This document shows, in pieces, positions 1-9,789 of a stretch of 27,625 nt of DNA (position 1 is its first letter; every line of letters starts with the position of its first letter). The notes beneath the pieces were generated by a model. It was given only the letters and a program-made list of their open reading frames with translations, did no database searches and was not told the origin of the DNA. The position numbers and the translations under genes are program-made. Source of the stretch: Crenothrix polyspora (GTDB lineage: Bacteria > Pseudomonadota > Gammaproteobacteria > Methylococcales > Methylomonadaceae). The stretch covers positions 1 through 27,625 of the forward strand of contig CAMDOP010000008.1 in the NCBI GenBank assembly GCA_945903675.1, read 5' to 3'.

Positions 1-70
1 AGATTAAGCCTGGGAGGCTAGAAACTTAAGGCGTGACAGATACCAGATTTAACCCTTCGCCCACAAGCTG

Positions 71-150
71 GACGGGGTTTAGAGCCCCGTCCTTAACGTT
101 TAATGTTTCGAAAGCTATTGAAGTATTCAAACGTTTCGGTTGGGGGCATG
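71..150. repeat. Two-hairpin dispersed repeat, copy A
   Basis: A GC-rich hairpin (gacggggttt / agagccccgtc) is followed by an AT-rich linker with aacgttt and cgaa motifs, an aaacgtttcgg box and a second G-rich segment. The same order of blocks recurs at 18559-18650 and, without the first hairpin, at 19004-19067. This copy is the most diverged, especially in the second hairpin. It is non-coding and lies downstream of the transketolase on the far side of that gene's terminator. Confidence 0.55.
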
Positions 151-169
151 TAAAAAGGTGTATTTAATA

Positions 170-188
170 GGGCGTATGCAATACGCCC
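170..188. repeat. Short perfect palindrome gggcgtat-gca-atacgccc
   Basis: An 8-bp perfect stem with a 3-nt loop (gggcgtat, gca, atacgccc). It resembles the neighbouring terminator stem at 221-237 in size and form. It has no T-tract of its own, so it looks like a small dispersed palindrome rather than a second terminator. Confidence 0.6.
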
Positions 189-212
189 CTACCAGTCTCA
201 TAAATTTTAGGC

Positions 213-243
213 AAAAAAAAGGCGCATACAATGCGCCCTTTTT
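213..243 (-). terminator. Intrinsic terminator of the transketolase gene
   Basis: A 7-bp perfect stem (ggcgcat at 221-227, atgcgcc at 231-237) with a 3-nt loop. On the minus strand the stem is followed by eight T residues (eight A at 213-220 on the plus strand), about 20 bases after the transketolase stop. A short T run at 239-243 on the plus strand means it could also work in the other direction. Confidence 0.8.
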
Positions 244-255
244 ATGACTTAATAC

Positions 256-2160
256 TTAAGCCTTTAACATGTCCTTAACTGTAGCCATAATTCCAGCTGG
301 ATCAAGACCTTGATGAGGGAACTGTTCCCAAAGGCCGCCGCAACCTTCTTTATGAGTGGCAATGTGCGCAAACTTAGGTGTTAAGCCACGTTCTAGCAAC
401 CAAGAGCCGAAGCGACTACCTAAACCCGTTTTGCGGTTATAAGATTCGACCACTAATACCAGCGGTGAATTACCGATTTTGGCCAGCATGTCTTCATCAA
501 TAACATTCAAGGTAGGTTTGTTGATTAAACCTATATCTATGCCTTCGAGCTTTAAGCGTTCTACTGCATCTAAAGCGCGATACAAAGATTCACCGAAGCT
601 GACGATATAACCGTGCGTACCTTCGCGAATAACTTCATCTTTACCAGAGATAAACTGATAATCGCCGCCAAAGTAATCTTGACCTTCAGTATTCAAAATC
701 GTTGGTACTTTAGAGCGCGTTGAAAATACAAAACGCAAGCCAGGATTAAAGAAAATAGTTTCAAGACAGGCTTTCATTTGCAGAGGATCTGCAGGGAAGT
801 AAAGATTAGTGTCATAACCATCACTTAAGCCATTGTCAGCAAACATATTGTTTAAACCGAAATGACAGGTGTTATCAGCCATATCGTCTATGCCTGAATG
901 TGAGAAATGGCTCAGTACGTTTGAGTTATTCAAACGTGCCATAGTGATTTCAGACATGAGCATTTCTAGGAAAGCACTAAAGGTACCAAAAATACCTTGT
1001 TTGCCCGCTTCCATACCGAAGCCAGCCGCAGCAGAAAAGTTACCACGTTCCATAATACCTGAAGAAATAAATACTTCTGGGAAGGCTGCATGGATTTTGA
1101 ATAAGCCACAAGAACCTTCTAAGTCACTATCAACAACGCGAACTTTTTCGTAACGTTCAGCTTCGCTTAGACGACCTAAGATTTCAACAGCAGCATCACC
1201 GAATACGTTACGATTAGCATCCCAACGATCACTAGAGCCTAGGAAAACAGCATCATTTTTAGGTGCTTTAATTTCTTTAAGATGATCTGCCGCTGCTTGT
1301 TGTCCGCGAGACTCTAAATATTCAACAGCGACTTTAACAGAGATAACGTCATGTCCGTGAGTTGAACCTTCAAGGCCAATAATGCCTGGGCACATAGGAC
1401 GATGATTAATCACAGCCACAGGACCGTCGGTATTAACAGCGATACAAATACGTTTGTAAAGATCGTCAAGATCTTCGCCGTCGCCTTCTAATACAGTAAC
1501 GCCTTGGCCAGCTAACGTTTTAGCAGTCGTACAGCCAGTTAGATACTTAGAAGGATGGCCAGCGATAGTGACATCATTATCATCAATGATAAGTTTAACA
1601 TTCAGACCTTGAGCAACTGCTAAGCGAGCTGCTTCTGCATCATTACCTTCTTGTTGTGAACCATCAGAACCTAGGCAAAAAACAACTTTGCGCGGATTAG
1701 CGATAGCGACACCATTAACATAAGGCCACATATGTCCTAGGCGACCTGAGCTAAATTTCACCCCTGGCGTAAAGCCTAGTTCTGGGTGACCCGGTAAATG
1801 AGAATGGGCAGCACGGTATTCCATTAAACGTTCAGCAGGTAAGTCGCCGTTTAATGTAGACATCAAGTATTGAGTCGCTACACGGTGACCCGCTTCATCA
1901 AAAAAGATAGGTACGAATTGACTAGCAGAGCCACGAAATAAAGCATCCATAATCATGACTTCAGGCACAGTGTCATAAGGACCGCCGGTATGTCCGCCCA
2001 CGCCTCTAGCCGCACCCGTTGCGGTAAAGAAGACAATGGCATCACGACAAAGTTGGATGTTCGCCTTAAGGCTTGCTCTTTGTGTGTCGGTAAGAGTACT
2101 AATGCTGGCATCTAAGGTTATGCGCTGATAAGCACCAAGATCGATAGGAAATGTTGACAT
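256..2160 (-). CDS. Transketolase (ThDP-dependent), 634 aa
   Basis: Transketolases move two-carbon ketol units between sugar phosphates in the pentose-phosphate or ribulose-monophosphate rearrangement. The N-terminal half carries the ThDP-binding signature: GSDGSQQEGN near residues 164-173, ending in the acidic IIDDND near 191-196. GGHTGGPYDTVPE near 56-67 resembles the conserved substrate/cofactor His region. The C-terminal half has the pyrimidine-binding type domain (IMERGNFSAAAGFGMEAG) and a transketolase C-terminal domain. At 634 aa it is slightly shorter than E. coli TktA (about 663 aa), and several motifs differ from the classic TktA wording (for example GSDG in place of GDG), so it may belong to a separate transketolase clade. 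The ATG at 2160 is preceded by a weak GA-rich site. It is a single gene with a strong terminator. Confident of the family, less so of the exact substrates. Confidence 0.85.
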   Translation of the reverse strand: MSTFPIDLGAYQRITLDASISTLTDTQRASLKANIQLCRDAIVFFTATGAARGVGGHTGGPYDTVPEVMIMDALFRGSASQFVPIFFDEAGHRVATQYLMSTLNGDLPAERLMEYRAAHSHLPGHPELGFTPGVKFSSGRLGHMWPYVNGVAIANPRKVVFCLGSDGSQQEGNDAEAARLAVAQGLNVKLIIDDNDVTIAGHPSKYLTGCTTAKTLAGQGVTVLEGDGEDLDDLYKRICIAVNTDGPVAVINHRPMCPGIIGLEGSTHGHDVISVKVAVEYLESRGQQAAADHLKEIKAPKNDAVFLGSSDRWDANRNVFGDAAVEILGRLSEAERYEKVRVVDSDLEGSCGLFKIHAAFPEVFISSGIMERGNFSAAAGFGMEAGKQGIFGTFSAFLEMLMSEITMARLNNSNVLSHFSHSGIDDMADNTCHFGLNNMFADNGLSDGYDTNLYFPADPLQMKACLETIFFNPGLRFVFSTRSKVPTILNTEGQDYFGGDYQFISGKDEVIREGTHGYIVSFGESLYRALDAVERLKLEGIDIGLINKPTLNVIDEDMLAKIGNSPLVLVVESYNRKTGLGSRFGSWLLERGLTPKFAHIATHKEGCGGLWEQFPHQGLDPAGIMATVKDMLKA

Positions 2161-2736
2161 AGTTTGCGTCTCGTCGTTAAGGGTTATTATGAATTATTTT
2201 TGTTATTATCTCAGGTAAATCCATAAAACCGAAAAAAAGCTTGTCGTTATACACTAGCTTATAGGTTTTACTAGGTGATATTGGCCTCTGGATTTAAATA
2301 CTGTGTGCGCTTTTAAAGATAGAGTTACGTTGATTGAGAGTGCAGACTACACCTTGCAGAATGAAGTCAGCAAGCTCTATTTATATGATATAAAATATAT
2401 TTGTTTGCGATTTATAGAGAGTCAACAAAAAGACTTTAAATTGTTGTTTCTAATATCGGCAAACAAGGTTCTGAGATGCCATTTGTAGTGATAGCCGCAA
2501 CACGAAATAAAATAACGCTGCCTAGCGTAAAGCCATAAATTATCAAAGATAGCTATAGTAGATATGCCTTTTTGTTTGTTTTTTTTTCCTCGAGAAAATA
2601 CGTGTTATGGTTTTGCTATGAGAGAGGTTTCTCCTACTGATTTATGGCAGCCTACTCAAAAGGGTTGCCCAAACATTACCCGAATTGCCACTTAATTAAC
2701 CCGCACCAATGATGGTGTACAATTTTGGACGTAGCT
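2161..2736. other. Gene-poor AT-rich intergenic region
   Basis: About 575 bases lie between the transketolase start and the next candidate gene. The only open frame, 2303-2488 from a GTG, has no ribosome-binding site and no recognisable protein character. The part next to 2160 must hold the transketolase promoter, but I could not pick out a convincing -35/-10 pair. No tRNA, hairpin array or repeat was recognised. Confidence 0.5.
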
Positions 2737-3057
2737 ATGAGCAATATAAAAATCCTAGTCAAAATTAATAATTACATTGAAGTTAGCCCAGAAATGCTGT
2801 CCTTTGTGGTGGCTGCTGATCAATACAGACAAGAAGCGCCATCTTTTTCTCAATACACAACTTATGTGAAGAATAAAAGCAAGGTTGAGATACAAACTAT
2901 AACTAGCGAGGACATCATAACCCCGCAAACCTTAGATATTGAGGAAATCATGGGCGAGAACAATCGTCTTACACGGGAAATTGATATTCTGAAAGAAAAG
3001 CTGGCAAAGTTAACGCCAACAAACCTGAGTAAGGATCAATCGATCACAAACCAATAG
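2737..3057 (+). CDS. Hypothetical protein, 106 aa, possible C-terminal coiled coil
   Basis: Not recognised. The reading frame can open at a TTG (2725), but the in-frame ATG at 2737 is the more natural start. No strong Shine-Dalgarno sequence is present. The C-terminal half (IEEIMGENNRLTREIDILKEKLAKL region, shown here only as a region; roughly residues 70-95) has the heptad-like spacing of Leu/Ile typical of a coiled coil. There is no signal peptide or membrane segment. Base composition is more AT-rich than the neighbouring housekeeping genes, and both flanks are long and empty. That fits an accessory or decaying gene, but a chance ORF is not excluded. Confidence 0.35.
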   Translation: MSNIKILVKINNYIEVSPEMLSFVVAADQYRQEAPSFSQYTTYVKNKSKVEIQTITSEDIITPQTLDIEEIMGENNRLTREIDILKEKLAKLTPTNLSKDQSITNQ

Positions 3058-3393
3058 TTATTTATTGGCTGTGAACCTGTGCCGACATCACCAAAAGAAC
3101 TTAATTATGCAGCCAAGTTTATTAAACAGTTCCACAACTTATAGTCTTCGCAACGGTGCTAAGTAAGTTAAGATTAATATCACGTTAAACATTGAGTGTC
3201 GTGCACGAAAAAAAGTACCCGACCTAGCAAGCTGATAACTTTGTAGGGTCAAATCTTAATTATTTAATATGCGTACACATATTGATTAATCTGATGTTTG
3301 TGCTGATAGCTTATTTAAGATTCAATGTCAGAAATGTATCAGTCTTATACGCGTCATTGCATCAACTCTATGTTGTCTGTATCCTGCGTACCC
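3058..3393. other. Intergenic region upstream of rlmH
   Basis: About 335 bases with no supported gene. It must contain the promoter of the rlmH-maf-rng-yhdP run. AT-rich stretches near 3255-3320 are candidates, but no -35/-10 pair stands out. The frame of rlmH stays open back to 3325, which would add 23 residues unlike any RlmH family N-terminus. Confidence 0.4.
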
Positions 3394-3861
3394 ATGCAAA
3401 TAAATCTTATTTCTGTAGGAAACCGTATGCCCAGTTGGGTACAGCAAGGCTATGATGAATATGCCAAGCGTTTACCGCGTGAGTGTGAGCTGGTGCTTAA
3501 AGAAATTGTCCCTGGTAAACGTACAAAAAACAGCGATGTTGCCCGAATTGTTAAAGAGGAGGGTGAGCGCATGATTGCTGCGATTCCTCAGGGTACGCAT
3601 ATTGTAACGCTGGATATACCCGGCAAACCTTGGACTACGCCTGAGTTGGCGCAAACCATGCAGCGTTGGCTGGAAGGTGGTCAGCATGTTGCTGTTTTAA
3701 TAGGCGGGCCTGAAGGTTTAGCTGATTCTGTTAAACAATTAGCTCGTGAGTCTTGGAGCTTATCTAAACTCACCTTTCCGCATCCATTGGTGCGTATAAT
3801 TGTTGCCGAACAGGTTTATCGTGCTTGGAGTATTCTTAATAACCATCCGTATCATCGTTAA
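3394..3861 (+). CDS. rlmH: 23S rRNA (pseudouridine-1915-N3)-methyltransferase RlmH
   Basis: RlmH is a SPOUT-fold methyltransferase that uses SAM to methylate pseudouridine 1915 in helix 69 of 23S rRNA on assembled 70S ribosomes. Starting at the ATG at 3394 the product is 155 aa, exactly the usual family length, and begins MQINLISVGN as family members do. The frame is open upstream to 3325, but the extra 23 residues are not RlmH-like. The SAM-binding knot shows as VLIGGPEGLADSV (near 101-113), and the protein ends in the invariant HPYHR. Its stop overlaps the maf start by one base (TAATG), so the two are translated from one message. The usual rsfS/nadD neighbours are absent on the left. Confidence 0.96.
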   Translation: MQINLISVGNRMPSWVQQGYDEYAKRLPRECELVLKEIVPGKRTKNSDVARIVKEEGERMIAAIPQGTHIVTLDIPGKPWTTPELAQTMQRWLEGGQHVAVLIGGPEGLADSVKQLARESWSLSKLTFPHPLVRIIVAEQVYRAWSILNNHPYHR

Positions 3862-4436
3862 TGACTGCACAGATTATTCTCGCTTCAGCGTCACCTCGTC
3901 GACAAGAATTGTTGGACCAAATTAATGTGACTTATAAAGTCTATCCAGTCGACATTGATGAAACACCTAGAGCTAATGAGTCACCCTTAGCTTATGTGCA
4001 GCGGCTAGCGGCAGAAAAGTCTTCGGCCTGTAAGGAGCGACTGAATCCGGATATACCTATTTTAGCGGCAGATACGGCTGTTGTTCTGGGTGAAATCATT
4101 ATGGGTAAGCCCAAGGATCAAGCTGATGCTCTGGCTATGCTAATGCGGCTATCTGGAAAAACTCATCAAGTTTATAGTGCCGTTTCTCTGCGTGGGTGTG
4201 TGCATGGGCAGGCCGTTAGCGTGACAGAAGTAACTTTTAGGCGCTTAAAAGAGCAAGAAATATTAGCTTACTGGCATAGTGGTGAGCCCTTAGATAAGGC
4301 CGGTAGTTATGCCATACAAGGAATGGGAGCCCTGTTTGTGGCAGCTATAAAAGGCAGTTTTTCAGGGGTAGTCGGTTTGCCTTTATTCGAAACCACCGAA
4401 CTTTTATCTAATCAAGGAGTGGTACTTTTCAAATGA
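3861..4436 (+). CDS. maf: Maf/YhdE nucleotide pyrophosphatase (dTTP/UTP-type)
   Basis: Maf proteins hydrolyse canonical and modified nucleoside triphosphates to monophosphates and are linked to septum inhibition. The 191-aa product has the ASASPRR phosphate-binding loop (residues 8-14), the catalytic Asp in LAADT (D71), MGKP (K83) and AIQGMGALFV (Q153). The last motif and the C-terminal VVGLPLFET place it with YhdE (dTTP/UTP) rather than YceF. It is translationally coupled at both ends: it shares a base with the rlmH stop and overlaps rng by ATGA. The maf-rng-yhdP order matches E. coli. The mreBCD genes that precede it there are not in this window. Confidence 0.95.
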   Translation: MTAQIILASASPRRQELLDQINVTYKVYPVDIDETPRANESPLAYVQRLAAEKSSACKERLNPDIPILAADTAVVLGEIIMGKPKDQADALAMLMRLSGKTHQVYSAVSLRGCVHGQAVSVTEVTFRRLKEQEILAYWHSGEPLDKAGSYAIQGMGALFVAAIKGSFSGVVGLPLFETTELLSNQGVVLFK

Positions 4437-5887
4437 GTGAAGAAATCTTAATTAATGTCACGCCTCCAGAAACGCGTGTTGCTGTTATTGAAAATGGTGT
4501 CTTGCAAGAAGTTATTATTGAGCGTAGCCGTGAACGAGGCTTAGTAGGAAATATTTATAAAGGTGAAGTATGCCGAGTGTTACCCGGTATGCAGGCCGCT
4601 TTTGTTGATATTGGCTTACCTAAAGCAGCCTTTATCCATCTTTCGGACTTATGTGCCAAAGATTTGGAAAAAAGAGGCACCGAAATAATTGAGCATTATT
4701 TACATGAAGGCCAGCATATTATTGTGCAAGTGGTTAAAGATCCACTAGGGACTAAAGGCGCTAGGTTAACAACGGAAATATCAATTCCATCCCGTTATCA
4801 AGTTTATATGCCTTATTCAAATAATACAGGTGTATCGCAACGAATTGAATGTGAAGCTGAGAGAGTTCGATTAAGGGCTTGTCTTGATGGTTTCAGGCAG
4901 GAGCATCTGTGTGGCGGCTTTATTGCAAGAACAGCGGCAGAATGTGCAGAGGAATCTGTTTTGATTGCCGACATGATGTTTTTGTTGAAGCTATGGGAAT
5001 CGATTTCTGAAAAAATTGCTGATGCTAAGCCTAAACAATTTATACATAAAGATTTGCCACTGAGTATAAGAACCTTAAGGGATTTATACAAAGAAGGCAT
5101 CGATAGAGTGCGTGTAGATTCAAAAGAAACTTACCATCTATTACTCGAATTCGCAGAAATATTTGTGCCTGAAATTGTCCCTGTTATCGAACATTACACG
5201 GGTGAGTGCCCAGTATTTGATATTTACAGTGTTGAAGATGAAATTAAAAAAGCCTTAGAGCGTAAGGTTAAATTAAAATCCGGTGGTTATTTGATTTTTG
5301 ATCAAACGGAAGCTATGACTACGGTTGATGTTAATACCGGCGGCTATGTCGGTGGCCGTAATTTGGAAGAAACCATTTTCAAAACTAATCTTGAGGCCGC
5401 GCAAACGATTGCTCGCCAGCTTAGGCTTAGAAACTTGGGTGGCATCATTATTATCGATTTTATCGATATGAAAAGTGAGGAGCATAAGAAGCAAGTCTTA
5501 CAGGCTTTGGAACGAAATTTAGAAAAAGATCGAGCAAAAACAAAAATAACGGAAGTGTCTGTGTTGGGTTTGGTAGAAATGACCCGCAAAAGAACACGAG
5601 AAAGTCTTGAGCATATTTTATGTGAGCCTTGCAGTGCCTGTGGCGGTAGAGGCGTGCTAAAAACAGCAGAATCTATGTGCTTGGAGATATTTAGAGAAAT
5701 CATTAGAGAAGTCAGATTGTACAAAGTACAGACAATTTTAGTGTTAGCCTCTAATGAAGTCGTAGAAATGTTACTTGATGAAGATGCTGATATGTTGGCT
5801 GAGCTGGAAATATTTTTAGGTGTGCAGATCAAGTTTAGAGCTGAAGCACAATATAATCAGGAGCAGTATGATGTTGTATTGCTTTAA
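4433..5887 (+). CDS. rng: Ribonuclease G
   Basis: RNase G is the endoribonuclease that matures the 5' end of 16S rRNA and turns over some mRNAs. The 484-aa protein (489 in E. coli) starts MSEEILINVTPPETRVA, followed by an S1-like RNA-binding domain (about 36-120). The DNase I-like catalytic part carries VDVNTGGYVG (D299) and IIIIDFIDM (D342/D345), the metal-ligand aspartates of the RNase E/G family. The Zn-link is present as CEPCSACGGRG (C397, C400, with a third Cys at 403). It lacks the long C-terminal degradosome scaffold of RNase E, so RNase G is the better name. The start overlaps the maf stop by four bases. Confidence 0.95.
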   Translation: MSEEILINVTPPETRVAVIENGVLQEVIIERSRERGLVGNIYKGEVCRVLPGMQAAFVDIGLPKAAFIHLSDLCAKDLEKRGTEIIEHYLHEGQHIIVQVVKDPLGTKGARLTTEISIPSRYQVYMPYSNNTGVSQRIECEAERVRLRACLDGFRQEHLCGGFIARTAAECAEESVLIADMMFLLKLWESISEKIADAKPKQFIHKDLPLSIRTLRDLYKEGIDRVRVDSKETYHLLLEFAEIFVPEIVPVIEHYTGECPVFDIYSVEDEIKKALERKVKLKSGGYLIFDQTEAMTTVDVNTGGYVGGRNLEETIFKTNLEAAQTIARQLRLRNLGGIIIIDFIDMKSEEHKKQVLQALERNLEKDRAKTKITEVSVLGLVEMTRKRTRESLEHILCEPCSACGGRGVLKTAESMCLEIFREIIREVRLYKVQTILVLASNEVVEMLLDEDADMLAELEIFLGVQIKFRAEAQYNQEQYDVVLL

Positions 5888-5919
5888 GTTTCAAAGTTAA
5901 GCGTCTTCAATCCATATTT

Positions 5920-8900
5920 ATGATTCATCATATTAAGCGAACAACTAGGCATCTTGTTTTTTGGACTTTACTGGCGTCAGCGGTCAGTTTAACCGGCGTT
6001 CGTTTGGCTTTATCAGGTATTGAAGGCTATCAACTTATGTTGGAAGCTCGTGTTAGTGAGTTGGTTGGTACGCCAGTCATTATTCGTCACTTGGGTGCGA
6101 AAATGCGTGGTTTTAGTCCTGAGTTGATACTTAAAGACATTACGATTGCTTCGATAGAAGCTAATGCACCACCCGCCGTTCAACTTAAAGAAATACGATT
6201 AGCAATTAATCTTTTAGATATGGTTCTAAATAGAGATCTTTTATCTTCTTCACGGGTTACCTTAGTAGGAACTAAGGTAACAATAGTACGTAAGCCAGAT
6301 GGAAGTTTTTCAGTTCTTGGTTTAAAGGCGGGTGATGAGCAGCCCTTGTGGTTATTGCAAGGCAGTAAGTTCGAAGTTGTGCAAAGTGAAATAACTTGGC
6401 AAGATCAAAAAAGACAGGCTAAGTCGCTTACTTTTGCTTCAGTTGATTTAGCTATTATTAATGAAGCAGAGCATCATAAAGTTAATCTTTTGATGAAGCT
6501 GCCGGAAAAATATGGCGATAGCTTGAAGATTGCTATGGACTTAGAGGGCAATGCTTTTGAAGCTTCAACCCTAAATGGTGCCGTATATATTGAAGGAAAA
6601 AAGCTTAAGTTGTCTGAACTGGCAGAGCTTAATTTACCTATACCGTTGAGTATTACATCGGGTGTTGCAGATATAAAGGTTTGGACGAAATTACAGGCTG
6701 CAGAGTTGCTTGCAATGACCAGTGAGATTCAATTAAAACAAGTTAAATTATTACATCAGAATCATGATGTGCTGCCTATCGAGCAATTAAAAGCACGGGT
6801 ACATTGGCAGTTAAATGAAAATCAATGGCGGATTGATGTATCTCAGTTTTTATTGGAGACTAGCCATGCTAGTGGCGTAACTAAATGGCCAGATGCTGTT
6901 TTCAATCTTGCTGGCAATATTAAAGACGATCAGTTTTTACGTAAGCTTGCAGTGTTTATCTCACAACTGGATTTGCAAGAAGCTGCTTTGTTAGCCAAAT
7001 TTGTGGCGCCGTTACAAGATGGGCAGATTAATACTTTAGAGCAAATGCAGTTAAAAGGACACTTAGAGCAATTTGCTGCCTATGCTGATTTTGATGAAAA
7101 AACGCTCGCTATTAATGGTACGTTTGTTGACCTTAATGTTAGTCCGTTTGCTGGCTATCCTGGGCTAAGTAATATAACAGCTCAAATACAAGGTAATGAA
7201 AAAACGGGAGTCATGCGTTTAATGGTCGAAAACGCAAAACTCATTGCCCCTGACTTTCTTCGTGAACCTTTTGATATCAGTAGCCTTAAGGGCAATATAA
7301 CCTGGGCGCAAACCGAAACTGATTGGGTACTCTCAAGTCGTTTGTTGGCGTTGGAGTTGAACGGGCTACAGAGTAAAAGTCGATTGAGCTTACTGCTACC
7401 AAAAAGTAATGCCTTGCCTTATTTAGATTTGCAATCATCATTTGTAAGTGATGATATTAGCAAGTTAAAGCATTACTTGCCCGTTAAGGTAATGAAGCCA
7501 GCTGATGTAATTTGGTATGATCTGGCCTTCCTGAGTGGTCGAGTTACTCAAGGTGGTTTGTTATATGCGGGAAAATTAGGCGTGTTCCCAACTAAAATGG
7601 AACAGGGTATATTTGAAGCTACCGTAGATATCGACCAACTGAACTTAGCCTATCTTCCTGACTGGCCACAGATTACCAATTTAGCCGGTAAAGTAGTGGT
7701 TTTACAAAATGTCATGAACTGTGAGATAACTCAAGGACAGAGTAGTAATCTCAATATTACTCAAGCAACAATTATTAATCCGGAGCTAGGAACTGGCAAA
7801 CGACTGATGGTTAAGGGCGAGCTTGAAGGCGAGATTAGCGATGTATTTAAATTCTTAAAGCAGACCCCTTTAAATTCAACGGTGGGTTTTTTGGTTGATG
7901 CGGTAGTGCCTCAGGGTAAGACTCAAGTTGAGCTTGATCTCAGTTTGCCGCTGTCTGAAGAGCTTAAGCCTATCGTATACGGATCTGCGCAATTTAATCA
8001 GGCTAAACTTAATGTAAGCGCACTTGATTTATGGATAAATAAAATTACTGGAGATTTGAAGTTTACAGAATTAGGCGTTTATAGTGAGGGTATTGGAGGC
8101 GTTGCTTTAGGACATCCTATCAAAATTAATATTGATAAAGCAGATCATCAGCAAACTTTTTTAAATATTAAAGGTAAGGCTGGAATAACGGATTTACAAA
8201 AACAATTTAAAATGCCGGGATGGGAGATTGCCCAAGGTGAAATGGATTATCAGTTAAAGTTAGGGCTGCCGTTTCCCAATAGTCCATCAGAGTTAGTTGT
8301 GCAGTCTGATCTTGTTGGAGTGGGATTGGAATTGCCAGGTTTTTTAGCAAAAACAAAGTTACAAAAAAAACCATTATCTTTGACTTTTGGGCTGCGTGGC
8401 GAAGAGATACTGCCTGTCACTTTAGATTATGGTGATAATTTAAAGGCTGCTGTTAAAGTAAATTTAGCTGAGAAAAAGCTCGATTCAGGTCATATTTTGG
8501 TAGGAACAGGTGTTGTTCAGCAGTCGACTCAGCCAGGATTAAAGTTAGAAATTAATCAAGACACATTAAACTTGCAAGAATGGCTGGCACTATCAGGTCA
8601 TCAAAATAAAGACAGTCATGCTTTAAAAAACATTCGCGAAATTAAAATTCATAGCCTACATGCGCAATGGAAAAATAGTCCTTTGGGTGCTTTTGATCTG
8701 ATGTTGACTCCAGAAAAAAACCATTGGTCAGGCATTATAAAAAGTGATATCGCAACAGGTAAGCTACAGATACCTGTTGATGTGACGGGTGCTGAAAAAA
8801 TTAATCTAACTTTAAGCTCTATCGATCTTTCGGCATTAAAAACATTAGAGTCACAAATTGATAGTGTGCAGGATAAAGGCGCGGAACTTAAGGCAGAATT

Positions 8901-9774
8901 AGTACCTGCTGAGCTACCCTTATTTTCCATTTCTAGTGATTACACCTATTGGCGGTCGGTCAATCTCGGGCAATTATCTATAGAAACTGAGCGTATAGCT
9001 CATGGCATGTTGCTTAATCATTTGAAATTGGCAGGTAAGGAGCAGCAACTATACTTGTCTGGAGAATGGAAAGTAAAAGGGCTGCATTCTGAAACACGCT
9101 TGCAGGGTCGTTTAGAACTTTTTAATGCTGGACAAACACTTACTCAATTGGCAATTACTAAAGATCTAATGGATACCCATGCTGTAGTTGACTTTACTGG
9201 TAATTGGTATGCATCTCCTAATGATTTTTCTTTGCAGTCATTGCAAGGAAAAGTAGATGTTAATTTAAAAAATGGTCGTATTCTTAGTATAGAACCAGGC
9301 TTTGGTCGATTATTGGGTATATTGGCTATGGCACAGTGGGTTAAACGCTTACAGCTAGATTTTAGTGATGTATTTCAACAAGGATTGACCTTTAATAGCA
9401 TTACTGGCCATTTTAATTTATTAAACGGTAAAGCTATTACTCATGACTTAGTGATTGATGCAGTACCTGCAAAAATAAATATCTCGGGTCAGACTGATTT
9501 TATAAATAAAAACTTGGATCAAGTTGCTAGCGTTATCCCAAAAAGTGCTGATGCGGTTCCTATTGCTGGTACAATCATGGGCAAAGTAACCGCTCTTATT
9601 GGTCGTTCATTAACAGGTAAAGATCAGGAAGGTTTTTTCTTTGGATCGCAGTATCAAGTTAAAGGCGGCTGGGACGATGCACAAATTATTCCGCTACATG
9701 AAAACGAAGGTTTGCTGCAAAAAACTTGGAATGGTATCACTGGCTTTCCATGGGTACAGCAACCTAAAAATTAA
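5920..9774 (+). CDS. yhdP: YhdP family AsmA-like protein (intermembrane phospholipid transport)
   Basis: The product is 1284 aa; E. coli YhdP is 1266 aa. There is one N-terminal transmembrane segment (about residues 12-31) with the positive side inward, then a very long beta-rich periplasmic region of AsmA/DUF3971 type, and a conserved C-terminal AsmA-like part (GRILSIEPGFGRLLGILAM near 1124-1142). With TamB and YdbH, E. coli YhdP forms a set of bridge-like proteins that move phospholipids from inner to outer membrane. The identification rests on length, topology and its place right after rng and before tldD, as in E. coli. The ATG at 5920 lies 32 bases after rng and has no clear Shine-Dalgarno sequence. 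Confidence 0.9.
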   Translation: MIHHIKRTTRHLVFWTLLASAVSLTGVRLALSGIEGYQLMLEARVSELVGTPVIIRHLGAKMRGFSPELILKDITIASIEANAPPAVQLKEIRLAINLLDMVLNRDLLSSSRVTLVGTKVTIVRKPDGSFSVLGLKAGDEQPLWLLQGSKFEVVQSEITWQDQKRQAKSLTFASVDLAIINEAEHHKVNLLMKLPEKYGDSLKIAMDLEGNAFEASTLNGAVYIEGKKLKLSELAELNLPIPLSITSGVADIKVWTKLQAAELLAMTSEIQLKQVKLLHQNHDVLPIEQLKARVHWQLNENQWRIDVSQFLLETSHASGVTKWPDAVFNLAGNIKDDQFLRKLAVFISQLDLQEAALLAKFVAPLQDGQINTLEQMQLKGHLEQFAAYADFDEKTLAINGTFVDLNVSPFAGYPGLSNITAQIQGNEKTGVMRLMVENAKLIAPDFLREPFDISSLKGNITWAQTETDWVLSSRLLALELNGLQSKSRLSLLLPKSNALPYLDLQSSFVSDDISKLKHYLPVKVMKPADVIWYDLAFLSGRVTQGGLLYAGKLGVFPTKMEQGIFEATVDIDQLNLAYLPDWPQITNLAGKVVVLQNVMNCEITQGQSSNLNITQATIINPELGTGKRLMVKGELEGEISDVFKFLKQTPLNSTVGFLVDAVVPQGKTQVELDLSLPLSEELKPIVYGSAQFNQAKLNVSALDLWINKITGDLKFTELGVYSEGIGGVALGHPIKINIDKADHQQTFLNIKGKAGITDLQKQFKMPGWEIAQGEMDYQLKLGLPFPNSPSELVVQSDLVGVGLELPGFLAKTKLQKKPLSLTFGLRGEEILPVTLDYGDNLKAAVKVNLAEKKLDSGHILVGTGVVQQSTQPGLKLEINQDTLNLQEWLALSGHQNKDSHALKNIREIKIHSLHAQWKNSPLGAFDLMLTPEKNHWSGIIKSDIATGKLQIPVDVTGAEKINLTLSSIDLSALKTLESQIDSVQDKGAELKAELVPAELPLFSISSDYTYWRSVNLGQLSIETERIAHGMLLNHLKLAGKEQQLYLSGEWKVKGLHSETRLQGRLELFNAGQTLTQLAITKDLMDTHAVVDFTGNWYASPNDFSLQSLQGKVDVNLKNGRILSIEPGFGRLLGILAMAQWVKRLQLDFSDVFQQGLTFNSITGHFNLLNGKAITHDLVIDAVPAKINISGQTDFINKNLDQVASVIPKSADAVPIAGTIMGKVTALIGRSLTGKDQEGFFFGSQYQVKGGWDDAQIIPLHENEGLLQKTWNGITGFPWVQQPKN

Positions 9775-9789
9775 TAATAGGAAGACGAT

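Noticed and set aside
2303..2488. 61-aa ORF opening at a GTG
   Set aside because: No ribosome-binding site, AT-rich, no recognisable features; probably chance.
3325..3393. N-terminal extension of RlmH
   Set aside because: The 23 extra residues are unlike the family, and ATG 3394 gives the exact family length of 155 aa and N-terminus.
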